This document shows positions 46,881-56,713 of a stretch of DNA of 64,000 bases, in pieces. The notes below the pieces were generated by a model. It saw only the letters and a list, made by a program, of their open reading frames with translations, was not told the DNA's origin and ran no database searches. Source of the stretch: Macrolepiota albuminosa. Taxonomy: Eukaryota > Basidiomycota > Agaricomycetes > Agaricales > Agaricaceae. Where the stretch lies: contig JAMWFC010000113.1 in assembly GCA_027475525.1 (NCBI GenBank), positions 124,001 to 188,000 on the forward strand. The letters are read 5' to 3'. The stretch's first letter is position 1, and each line of letters starts with the position of its first letter. A program made the translations under genes and the position numbers.

Positions 46881-48490
46881 TACAGTGGCTCAAAAAACTG
46901 TCCCAATGTTTCATACTTTTTGAAAGATGACATTGGCATGAAGGATGGGAAGTACATAAAATTTTGATTAAATCATGTAAAATACTATGGCATCGTAGCT
47001 ACAAAATGAATGTAGGTTTATGTAATCAAAATCAAAACTGATGGAGCAATAGCCATTTTAAAATATTCACTCATTGGGACAGTTTTTTGAGCATCTCTAA
47101 TTTTAGTATCTAGTACTTTGTATGTCCTCCATTTGCCTTGATAACTGCTTGAATCCTTCTAGGCATGCTTTCTATTAGTCTTTGGCATACCTCTGGTGGT
47201 ATTTCATCCCACTCCTTTGCAACCCTCTCCTATAATTCATGCACACCATAAGGAGGTGTTTCATATTGCCTAAGTTGCTCTTTGAGGTACTCCCAGAGAT
47301 GTTCAATAGGGTTGAGATCAGGGGATTGGGCTGGCCACCAAAGGACATTAAAGTTGTTGTCCTCAAACCACTTGTCAGCCTTCTTGGAGTTGTGTTTGGA
47401 GTCATTGTCCTGTTGAAAGTAGTGGGCACCCTCCTCCATCTCCAACTTCTCAAAGTTTTCCTTTGCTCCATCATCTAAAATTTCACAGTACTGCTCTGCA
47501 TTCATGATCCCCACCACCTCTACAAGCTTTTCTACCCCATTCCAACTCATACAGCCCCATACCATGAGATTATTCCCTCCTCCATGCTTCACAGTAGGTG
47601 TAGTTGTTCAGTCTGAAATGTCTTCTCCTTGTAGCTTCCACACATACTGCTTCCCATCTGACCCAATCCTGTTAATCTTTGTCTCATCTGTCCACAACAC
47701 CCTTTTCCAGTCCTCTATAGTCCAGTTCTGATGCTTCTGAGCCCATTTAAGCTGTAGTTGTCAATGTTTAGCTTTGAGCATAAGAACTTTTCTCTTGGTA
47801 GCAGACCAATACCTCTCCTCCTTCAACACATTCCAGACAGTCTTGGAAGAGACAGGGTTGGAAATGATGTTGTTGATAAAATTAGTGGCCTGGACAGCTG
47901 TATCAAGTCTCCCAGTTGAGATTTGTCGAACAATAGCCTGTTTATCACATGGAGTAAGCTTAGCAGGATGGCCTCCAGGATGGTTTTCCTTGTCCATCTC
48001 CAACTCTTTACCAATCCTCCTAGTAGTAGACTTTCCTAGACCAGTTTGAGCTCCAATCTGACCAGAGAATACCCTTGAGCAAGAAGAGAAACAACAGTAG
48101 AGTGTTGTGCAGAAGGAATAGGTTTCATGATAGTGGTTGAAGGTCAAGATGTGGTTCAACCAGCTTGAACTACTCCCAAATATATCTAAACATGGTCACA
48201 TGACTTTGTTTATATTTTCACATGCAACTTACTCTTTATTTCTGAGTAAAATAGGGATAAACCTGAAAAATTAGAGATGCTCAAAAAACTGTCCCAATGA
48301 GTGAATATTTTAAAATGGCTATTTCTCCATCAGTTTTGATCTTGATTACATAAACCTAAATTCATTCTGTAGCTACGATGCCATAGTATTTTACATGATT
48401 TAATCAGAATTTTATGTACTTCCCATCCTTCATGCCAATGTCATCTTTCAAAAAGTATGAAACATTGGGACAGTTTTTTGAGCCACTGTA
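46881..48490 (-). mobile_element. Tc1/mariner-type DNA transposon with about 225-bp terminal inverted repeats
   Basis: Bounded by TA and termini CAGTGGCTCAAAAAACTG. The inverted repeats 46,883-47,105 and 48,265-48,488 are nearly identical. Each repeat ends internally with an inverted copy of its own tip (CATTGGGACAGTTTTTTGAG). The dead transposase lies between them. A second copy of the right tip follows immediately. Confidence 0.92.
47110..48159 (-). pseudogene. Tc1-type DD34E transposase, inactivated
   Basis: Cut-and-paste transposase on the minus strand. An N-terminal helix-turn-helix region (GAQTGLGKSTTRRIGKELEM) is followed by RVLWTDETKINRIGSDG (first Asp), HYFQQDNDSKHNS (second Asp) and SPDLNPIEHLWEYLKE (Glu), with 34 residues between the second Asp and the Glu. 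All parts are in one frame but three nonsense codons interrupt it: TGA near 47,761, TGA near 47,595 and TAG at 47,230. The two TGAs sit where CGA (Arg) is plausible, consistent with CpG decay. Confidence 0.9.
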
Positions 48491-48492
48491 AA

Positions 48493-48569
48493 TTACTTCC
48501 CATCCTTCATGCCAATGTCATCTTTCAAAAAGTATGAAACATTGGGACAGTTTTTTGAGCCACTGTAAA
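48493..48569. repeat. Tandem extra copy of the right Tc1 terminus
   Basis: About 77 bp repeats 48,414-48,490 (ACTTCCCATCCTTCATGCC to the GAGCCACTGTAAAT end). Either a second nested element was lost except for its tip, or the end was duplicated. Confidence 0.9.
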
Positions 48570-50495
48570 TGGAGGAATGCATGAGGAAGAGATGGACAGG
48601 GTTGTTGAAAATGGTGTGGATGTCATGATGTGGTTGGTGGGTGGTTGATGTATAAAACTTCACATATAGCAGTAGAATGGAATTGAACCTATCAGCAGCA
48701 ACAACAGTCTAGTCCCTCATAGCAGCTGGAACAAGCAATGAGAGCCTACCCAGAACCAATCTCACAAGTGAAGATAGAGGTAATTGTTGTTGTTGTTGTT
48801 CTTTCTACATAGTATCAATAGACTGGACTAGTCAGATTCTATGTATGTGAACATTAAGCTCTCATAAACTTGTAACTCTATTACAAAAAGTACCTAAGGC
48901 TATAAACCTATTAGTGTTAGTTGGCAAAAGTAAAGTAACCTGTGGACTTCTGAATGAGGCAAATATGAAGGCAACCTTATACTTTTTTTTCTTAATATGT
49001 TTTTTGATTATCAGCAGATCTGCTGCAGAAATGTCACTATAGTCTCTCACACCAGGATACAAGTCTAATGATTGACAGAAGAGTTGTTTTTTGCTATGAC
49101 TTTTTCTGCTTATGCTCCATCATACCTTCCAAATAGATTTTGTAATCTAGATAGTGTTCATGATTATTTCTAGTAAATCAACTCTCAGTTTGGTGCATAC
49201 ACTGTCCTTGACCTTCACTTCAATGTAGCAGGCCAAGGAAATATTTAAAGGTTGATTATTAAATAGGGTGACCAGGATCTGTAACTTCTGAAAATATTTG
49301 TACTGCAAGTCTATACTTGAATTGTAAAGCAGGTTTTTTATGAGAGAAGTCAGAGTATCAGTTGTCAGAAATACATCTGCATATAATAAATTGATGGCCT
49401 TTAGAGATTTGTGCTGGTAAGAGTGCCATTTTATTGTCCAAGCTTAAGTCTTCTTTGGAATAGCTGACTTTAAGCCTATTTTTAGGGTATGAGAAGTGAA
49501 TCTTGGTATCCTAAGTTTGATACCAGATGCTGTAGTAGGATAAGGGAAAGTATCTTTGACAGAGGGTGAAAAAGTATTCAACTTGTTGACATCCAGTGCT
49601 AACATGGCCACAAACTGGCCACCAATACACTGTCAACCTCAACTGTCACTGTCATCTGCATTGTCAAAGCTCTCCATTGTCTATTTCACCAATCCTTTAT
49701 TCACCACATATGCTCCTGACTCAAAAGACCATCCATTGTTACATATAGATATAAATATGATATGTAGACCAACACTCAGTCAATTGACAATTGATCTAAG
49801 GGTGAGTAGACTTGCACACACCAATAAAAACATACTAACATAACTACCATAGACTAAACTTACACTTGTATCAGGTAGTTATGAATTTTAGTCAATTGAC
49901 AATTGAACTGAGGACTAAACTTATACTTGTATCAGGTTTATCAAGTACTAAAGATATAGAATTCTAATACAACTGTGGTAAAGAAATGGTAGGTAAATGT
50001 TGCAAATTATAAGACATCAGAAGAATAAGGTTTAAGCATAAGTTTAGATTTGAGTTTAGGTCTGGAAAAGAAGAAAGAAGATGTGATTGAGTGATTGTGT
50101 TTAAAAAAAGATGGTAGAGATGAAAAATTTTAACAAAGATATGAGTAAAAACTTGGTCAAATAGTGAAGAAAGGTTCTGGTTCAGATTTTTAGTCAAAGT
50201 ATAGCAAGGAGAAGAGCATAGAAGAGCATTGTTGCACCAATTATAAGCTCTCTAGTGACATCTGACTGCTTGGTTAGCCTTGCCAGTCTCTTGTCTGATT
50301 CTTGCTTGTTTCTATGCCTGCTTGACTCCCACTTGTCACAGATGCTTGCTGGCTGTGTGAAAGGAGTTCCACAGACATTAAGCATTTCTCTTACAGACTG
50401 TTAGAAGTCAGACACTATATTAAGCCTAAAAACAATATTAGATTATTCTATGGTTTACTCAGTATATGTGCATATATATAAGTAAGTTTGCTCAC

Positions 50496-50770
50496 TGTAA
50501 GACAACCACGGAGGTTTGTCTTTACTTAGGTAGCTAGAAACAGAATGGAACAAGTCGTAATATTCAGAGGAAAGTTTACAAACTCGTATCTAAATACCCA
50601 TCCCAAAATAAGGTTCCATCTCCTATAAGATTCTGTCTCCTATTCGATCAAGAGGCTCTCCATCAAATGTGTTCCAAAGTGTTGTGTTGAAGTGTTGTGT
50701 TGCATCAGTTGAAGATTGTGTGTGTCAGCAGTTGAAGTCTGAATTGTTGTTTGTAAGCAGCATGCTTACA
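50496..50770 (-). repeat. 3' LTR of the Gypsy element
   Basis: 275 bp, TGTAAGAC..GCATGCTTACA. Similar throughout to 59,701-59,969, differing by substitutions and a short gap (GGTCTTGAAAAT is absent here). A GGGG-ending purine-rich tract lies just inside on the minus strand, suitable as polypurine tract. Confidence 0.93.
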
Positions 50771-50799
50771 CTTACCCCGACTTCAAAAAATTTATTGTC

Positions 50800-51640
50800 T
50801 CCCCAATTCCTCTTTTCTCTTTTCCTAGTCATCCAATGCTACCATGTCTTCTATCTCCTTCCCACTTTTCCATTTGTTATGATCAGGACTATAACTGCAC
50901 CAACGCATCAGATATTGCATTTCACGACCCCGTCATCTTTCATCCAAGATACAATCGATAAAATGCTCTTCCTGTCCATCCTCCATCACCACGGGTCTGG
51001 GCATCTCAAGCCGTCTGGAAGGAAATAATATATTGTTGTTAGGCATGTACAGCAATAGTAAACTGGCATGGAATCTATTAGTGATGTTCATTGATGTTGG
51101 CAAGTCCAGCACATATTCTGATGTGTCTGGGAATGCTTCTAAAACCACAAAAGGACTGTCTTGCCTAGGCATGAATTTTGTGACCCTTCCATCCTTTTTT
51201 TGCATGTATTCTTGTCTGCAATTTACAGTTGACAACATGACCTTTTCTCCGACAAGATACAGGATTTCAGGTGCACGTCTTTTATTTGCATGGTGAGTCT
51301 GATTAATTTTTGCCATCATCAAGTTGTCCATCGTGTCTAAGAAATTTGCTTTGATGTCAAGCAAGACATGCAGGGCCAAATCCTCTGCAGGAGTGTCATG
51401 TGGAGGAGGCAGGTACAGGGGAGGAAGCATGTGAGGTAAAAACCCTGACTTGAGTTGAAAAGGCAAGTATCCCATAGAAGCATTGATAGTATTCATTATT
51501 CTGAACCTAATACATGGTAGAGCTTTAACCCACCCCGTTTATAGTCAGTTAACATGGAAACAAATACATTGAACGATTGTTTTGTTTGACTGCTCCGAGG
51601 CACCATTGGTCTGGAGGTGAAAGGAGGTGGTGATAGGACT
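50800..51640 (-). pseudogene. Integrase C-terminal part and chromodomain of the Gypsy element
   Basis: Minus-strand frames give NGASEQSNKTIVQCICFHVN, then MNTINASMGYLPFQLKSGF, KINQTHHANKRR, EKVMLSTVNCRQEY and DSPFVVLEAFPDTSEYVLDL (integrase C-terminal module). After a frameshift near 50,935 the sequence REMQYLMRWCSYSPDHNKW matches a chromodomain core. Chromodomains target such elements to heterochromatin. In-frame stops near 51,545 show inactivation. Confidence 0.8.
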
Positions 51641-51782
51641 TCACACAGGCTAGGCACATTAACAGCAGACTCAGCATCGGTTCCAGACACCTTGCTGCAC
51701 TCGTGCTGAACTTGGCACATGTGATTTATCCTTTCTAAGCCATTCTCAATGGACATGCACAGCAACCATCAAGGTCGATCAG

Positions 51783-52530
51783 TGATAGCACTGGCAGCAG
51801 CTGGAATGACAGCTGTCATCACGCCGCTGGTAAGATCTTGACAGATGGTGCTAATTAATCAGCACGTGGCCTAGCTAGCCAGTGACAGTGCTTATGAAAA
51901 AGGAATAATGTCATTTACTCATAATGAATGGCCTGGCATTTACCTTGGTGCCTGACACCCCTTGGTGCCTCTTTCTCAGTCAGACAGGCAGCTTGCTTGC
52001 TTCATTTCTCAACATTTAGTTTAATACATGACATTTAATTACATTAGGTACAGTTCACCATCCTTTGGTGACCCTTAGCCCTTTGGTGACAGGGAACTTG
52101 TTTCTCACTATAAATACTTACCGTTGTTACTAGTTAGAACAGAACAGAATACCCTGTTTTATCATGCTCAGTTCACCTTACAGTACAGATTTCTTTTGAG
52201 CTGACTAATTTCTTGGTCGCCAACTGTCTGGACACTTTTAGCCTGCTTGCTGCAGTTACACTTACAGAACTTACGCACCTCGCATCTATGGCAGGCACTT
52301 AGCAGCTTAGTTGTTGCTAAGCCTTTTGTCCTCTTGCTGCCCCTCTTGCTGCACTCACGCCAAATTACCTTAGTTGCTTAGACACCCTCCACTTAGTGTA
52401 TATTCCTTACTAACACCCCTTGCTGACTAAACCTTTATCTTTCTGACTTGTTCTCTGGGACCTGCCCAGGACTTCCTCAAAATACTTAGTGCACCCAATG
52501 CATACAGGTCAGTAGCCATAAACCGTACCA
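51783..52530. mobile_element. LTR inserted within the integrase region
   Basis: Non-coding 748 bp interrupting the integrase between the TDCNSLF core and the NGASEQSNK helix. It begins TGATAGCACTGG and ends CCGTACCA, with ACTATAAATACTTAC inside. It is related to 25,531-26,233 but keeps more CpG. The target duplication could not be identified, and flanking integrase bases may have been lost. Confidence 0.6.
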
Positions 52531-52602
52531 GCTGTTGACCAACTTTTGGGCATCATCAATGAACATCTTGTATTTCATGCCCGTCAATTTTATAAGAGCT
52601 TG

Positions 52603-53067
52603 TCAGAATGCCGATGTAAATAGGGAGTTGCAATCTGTGATAATTTCATATGGAAGGCCGTTTTTGCAATACCAGTCTCTAAAAAATACTTCCGCAAAGT
52701 CTTTACCAGTCTGAGTGGTTTTGCAAGGGGAAATTTGGATTTTGGCTCCTGCATGGCAAGTCATCGAACAGAATGCATCAAACTCTTCATCAATTGGCAA
52801 GGGACCCATGAAATCTAGAGTGACTGATCCAAAACAACACTCCAGAATTGGAAGAGGATGTAGAGGCTCCATTAGCTTTTTGGTACTCAATTTATTGCAT
52901 TGACAGTCCATGCAAGATGGTATATAACCTTTGACAAGGTCCCTTCTTATATTAGGCCAATAATACAAATGACGCAAGGATGCATACATCTTATCTGCTC
53001 CAAAATGGCTGAGTTCATTGTGTGCAACTCGGAATAAGTTCTTGTAGAGGCCATTATAATTTGGCAC
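52603..53067 (-). pseudogene. Integrase zinc-binding and core region
   Basis: HNELSHFGADKMYASLRH and IPSCMDCQCNK supply the HHCC zinc site. The catalytic core shows VTLDFMGPLPID (first Asp) and EIITDCNSLFTSAF (second Asp; usual TDRDSLF altered to TDCNSLF, both changes being C-to-T or G-to-A). The frame stops at the insertion boundary. Confidence 0.88.
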
Positions 53068-53073
53068 GATTAA

Positions 53074-53577
53074 TCAGTTCCCAACATAAAGCAATCCATT
53101 CTGCAACTCCACTCCTGGTACCAACATCCCACATTCCCTGTCTTCTAATATTTTTTTTGTATAATTGTCTATCTTGTATCCTTTCATAATCAGAGGAATC
53201 ATGCTCTTCTCTGCCTCCAATGTTAAAACCGTAGATATTTCAACCTCCTGTTTTGGGAGCCTTGATAGGGCATCTGCGACCATATTTTCTTCCCCTTTGA
53301 TGTAATGTATTGTGTAATTATATTGAGCCAAGTACTCCATTCATTATGCCTGCTGTTTTGACAAGTTGTGCTACATCTCAAAATTCTTCAATGTTTTGTG
53401 ATCTGTGTATATTTCAAAATGCAAGCCCAGCAAGTCTGTTCTCCATTTGTGTAATGCTCGTATGATAGCAAGCATCTCATGTTCATGTGTGAGATAATTC
53501 TTCTCTGCCATTGTCATTTGTCTCAAATCGAATGCAACAGGACACACTGATTCCCATGTCTTTCCAAAGAATAGCAC
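53074..53577 (-). pseudogene. RNase H region of the Gypsy polyprotein
   Basis: PVAFDLRQMTMAEKNYLTHE, EMLAIIRALHKWR and FEIYTDHKTLKNFEM, then YTIHYIKGEENMVADALSRL, are the standard RNase H blocks following reverse transcriptase. A stop separates the two halves near 53,345. Confidence 0.9.
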
Positions 53578-53718
53578 TGCTCCTGTTTATCGCTTGTTCA
53601 TATCACAAGTCATGAAGATTTTGTTGTCCTTTGCATCTTGATGGTCAATTGTCATCAGACAGTCCCTGCCCACCACTAATTGCTTAATTCCTTCAAATGC
53701 AACCTTATGTTTTGTTGT

Positions 53719-54357
53719 CTATGGCAGCAACACCAAATTAAATTCCTTTTTTGTAAGCGGGATTAAAATCAAAATGTGTTTAGCCAGTGCAGACAAAAAG
53801 GCAGCAATATATCTGACAAGGCCAAGAAATTGATGTACATGCTTAGCCCTTTTTGGTTGTGGCCAATTGAGAATTTTTTCCACCTGAGAGGCATTGGCCT
53901 CAATCTCTTTTTCTGAAATGTGATGTCCTAAGAAATCAATATCTGTGCAAAACAGATCACTTTTCTTTAATGAGCAGAACAGTCTGGCTTTCTGCCACGT
54001 GTTCAAAATCTTACACACATTTTCCTCATGCTCCTCAAGAGTTTTTGACCAGATAATAATATCATCGAGGTATATGCGACAGATCTTGCCAATGTAATCT
54101 CTAAGCGCTAGTGTGACACACCATTGTTGCATTGCAGGTACATTTCTTAACCCCATGGGCATTACAACCCACTCCCAGAAACCAAAGGATGTCAAGGTAG
54201 CAGTATATTTAATATCATTCAGATGCATAAGCATTTGGAAAAAGGCATTGGTCAAGTCTATTTTTCCCCAAAAACATGTACCTGGCCATGTGCAATCTGC
54301 TACTATGTCATTGATCTGGAGTAACGGAAAATTATCAGGGATTGTGTTTGCATTCAA
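53719..54357 (-). pseudogene. Reverse transcriptase of the Gypsy element
   Basis: NTIPDNFPLLQINDIV, FWGKIDLTNAFFQMLM, FEWVVMPMGL-like FWEWVVMPMGLRNVPA and the YLDD active site (KICRIYLDDIIIWSK) are intact, followed by KKSDLFCTDIDFLGHHIS. The frame is open for 212 codons but isolated by stops on both sides. Confidence 0.93.
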
Positions 54358-54843
54358 TAGTCAATAATTGTTTATTCATTGCAGTAAAACCACAGGGTCA
54401 GCTTTCAGAATTACAAATGACAGACTTGCATATGGTGATGACAAAGCCCGAATCCTGCCAGCCTTTACATGTTGGTCAATCAAGGTTTGCTACTCATCAT
54501 GGTATTTTTGCAGACATGAATATGAACGTGCAATTGTAATTTTTGCAAGGGGCTTAATTTGAATTTGGTGGCAGATATCAGTGGGCAATTCGCTGGCATG
54601 TGGAATATCAGATGGAAATTGATCTTGGTATCAACGTTTCATTCTTTCGTCCAACTTCTTCAACCAAGCTCTACCTGCCAACATCTCTATTCATGATCTT
54701 ATCAAGCCCAGCACAAATGGCTCACTTGTGGCCAAATTCTTCTCCAAATGGACAAAGCAATCTGCATGTTGCAAAAAGAAGGCATTCAATTCTGTGCACA
54801 CAGGTTTTTTCCACTTCCTCATCTCCTTTTGGCCATTTCTAAT

Positions 54844-55440
54844 TCATTCTCTCTCTTCCCACTTCATCCTCTTTTCCCACTTATGTCTGACATATGGCTC
54901 CACAGAACTCTTACACAAGGAGGTTGGGTCAGGGGAATGGAACAAATCAAAACCTGTCTTCTTATCAATAATGCTATTTATTTCTGAGTCAATAATCAAC
55001 CCATTTTGCTTCACAAAGTCTAACCCCAATATGAGTTCTGAATGCAAATTTGGACAGACAATGAACATTTGAGATTTAGAGTGCCACTGAGAGCATGGCG
55101 ATATAATTACAAGCTTTACGTATTGTGTCAAAAGTTGCGAGTCATTCTTATTTCCCGAAGTGAAAGCACCAGAAACCAGAAGCAAACAAGAAAGAGGTCA
55201 AGTTGGTAGGCCAAGGTTATCAACAAGCATTGTAGAAATCAATGCTGGGGAGGCACTGGTGTTAATAAGCACCTTTTCTACTTTTGTCGAAGGGATAGAA
55301 GGTCCTGAGACAAAAGAAGAGTAAGTGAGATGAAGGAGAAGCACATACTTGCTATCTGCATCACTGCTAGCCTCCTCATCAGATGATCCCTCAAAAACCA
55401 CTGCCACCATCACTAAAGAAGTGGCTCCTCCTAGTCCCAT
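54844..55440 (-). pseudogene. Retroviral-type aspartic protease region, degenerate
   Basis: KVEKVLINTSASPALISTML corresponds to the LIDSGAS protease motif with Asp changed to Asn and Gly to Ser, both explained by C-to-T on the plus strand. MFIVCPNLHSELILGLDFVKQNG matches the downstream ILGxDF block. The active site is therefore lost. Confidence 0.8.
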
Positions 55441-55506
55441 TGCCGTTGCATTTGTCTTACTTTTCAGATGCTCCTTCTATGCAGCTGATGCAAACTTGGA
55501 TGTCAA

Positions 55507-55716
55507 TCAATATTTGTTGTACTCATCCAACTTCAGGGCCTGCCCCTTCTCCAGACATGTGGCTGCCCAATGATCAACATACAAGCAACAACACTGATAA
55601 CAGCCAGAATGATCATTGAGAATCTTATGCTCTTCTGCTGTCAAGGCATAAACATTAACACAAGGCATGACAGACACTGTGCCTGCGGCCTTAGAACCTG
55701 TGTCCGTCATAGTCAT
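55507..55716 (-). pseudogene. Gag zinc knuckle fragment
   Basis: CYQCCCLYVDHWAATC keeps a Cys-x2-Cys-x6-His-x4-Cys zinc-knuckle arrangement, placed between gag and protease as expected. Confidence 0.8.
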
Positions 55717-56013
55717 TTTTGTGTTTGTGATATTCTTGAGCTGTGTTTTCCCTGCAATTGCAATAGAGTTGGCGAGGTATTTGCTAATCTGAGCCTTTTG
55801 TGAAGCAATGATTCTGTCTATATCTGAGAGAGTGTAAAGCCATTGATTGAGATTGGTGATGTTGTTGTAGCAACCATTCTTGTTACCGAGTGCATATTCC
55901 CTTCAAATATTATCCTGGCAATGCAATAGTATGTAATCACATAATTTCTCAGAGGAAATATGGAAACGGGGGAGCATCACAAGAATGTCATTTGCTTCTC
56001 TCAACATGTTAAC

Positions 56014-56697
56014 TCAGACCTCAAAACTTTCATTAGCCGCTTGCTTTTTTGACAATGTATGTGCAACCTCCCATGCCCAATCCATGGACAAGACAATCCC
56101 TTGGAGACATGTCATGAAAATGGAAAAAGTGAGTCCTTTCAATTCCACTTCATTCTCTCTCACCCAGACACATACAGCTGGAGAATCAATGTTGAACATC
56201 ACCCTTTCTACCTGCTTTTCATCTCCTATTCTTTTGTGACTGAAGTACTGTCTACAGTTGTATTTGAACTCCTCCAGTTGTCGAGGTCCAATCAATCCCT
56301 TGCCAATTATGGGTGTGTAACTTGATGATATCTGCATTACTTCCACCGTGTACAAGGTATTCTTTGATGCTGGCATAGTGGTCACACAAGAAGAGGGGGT
56401 GCAAAAATCTTCTGAGGAGTCAGAGAAACAGGAGGACAAAGGCAAGCATGGGGAAGGCAAGGATGGCATAGTATTCAAGGACAGAATCATGGCAGGGACC
56501 ATCTCTGATAATGGTGTTGGCAATTCTGTGAGAGGAGAGGGACTTCACAAGGAAACCATAGAGCAAGGACAAGGATGAGACATAGAGCAAGAATGAGGAC
56601 GTGATTCATGGAGCTTTTGCAAACAAGTATGAGCCAGATTGTCATGGTCAACTTTCTCGTAGGAGTCAACCACAAGAGGGCATGAAGAGGCAGCCAT
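56014..56697 (-). pseudogene. Gag N-terminal region
   Basis: A start at 56,697 (MAASSCPLVVDSYEKVDHDN) runs to an in-frame TGA. The frame resumes with a Ser/Pro-rich stretch and LIGPRQLEEFKYNCRQYFSH, DEKQVERVMFNIDSPAVCVW and LQGIVLSMDWAWEVAHTLSK, resembling a capsid-like gag domain. No catalytic role. Confidence 0.7.
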
Positions 56698-56713
56698 TCT
56701 GGCCCCCCTTCTT

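Larger units (their letters stand above)
42821..50490. other. CpG-poor transposon graveyard
   Basis: Apart from the elements listed separately I see no gene. Short frames at 43,021-44,061, 45,668-46,009, 46,535-46,810, 49,556-49,843 and 49,964-50,385 lack motifs. CG dinucleotides are rare by eye. 44,400-44,540 matches the end of the 24.2-25.5 kb retroelement debris. A TCAATTGACAATTGA palindrome recurs near 49,780 and 49,895 with flanking duplicated sequence. Confidence 0.5.

Noticed and set aside
46535..46914. Overlapping frames left of the Tc1 element
   Set aside because: No domain is recognisable and both strands are equally open. Probably interior of an older element.
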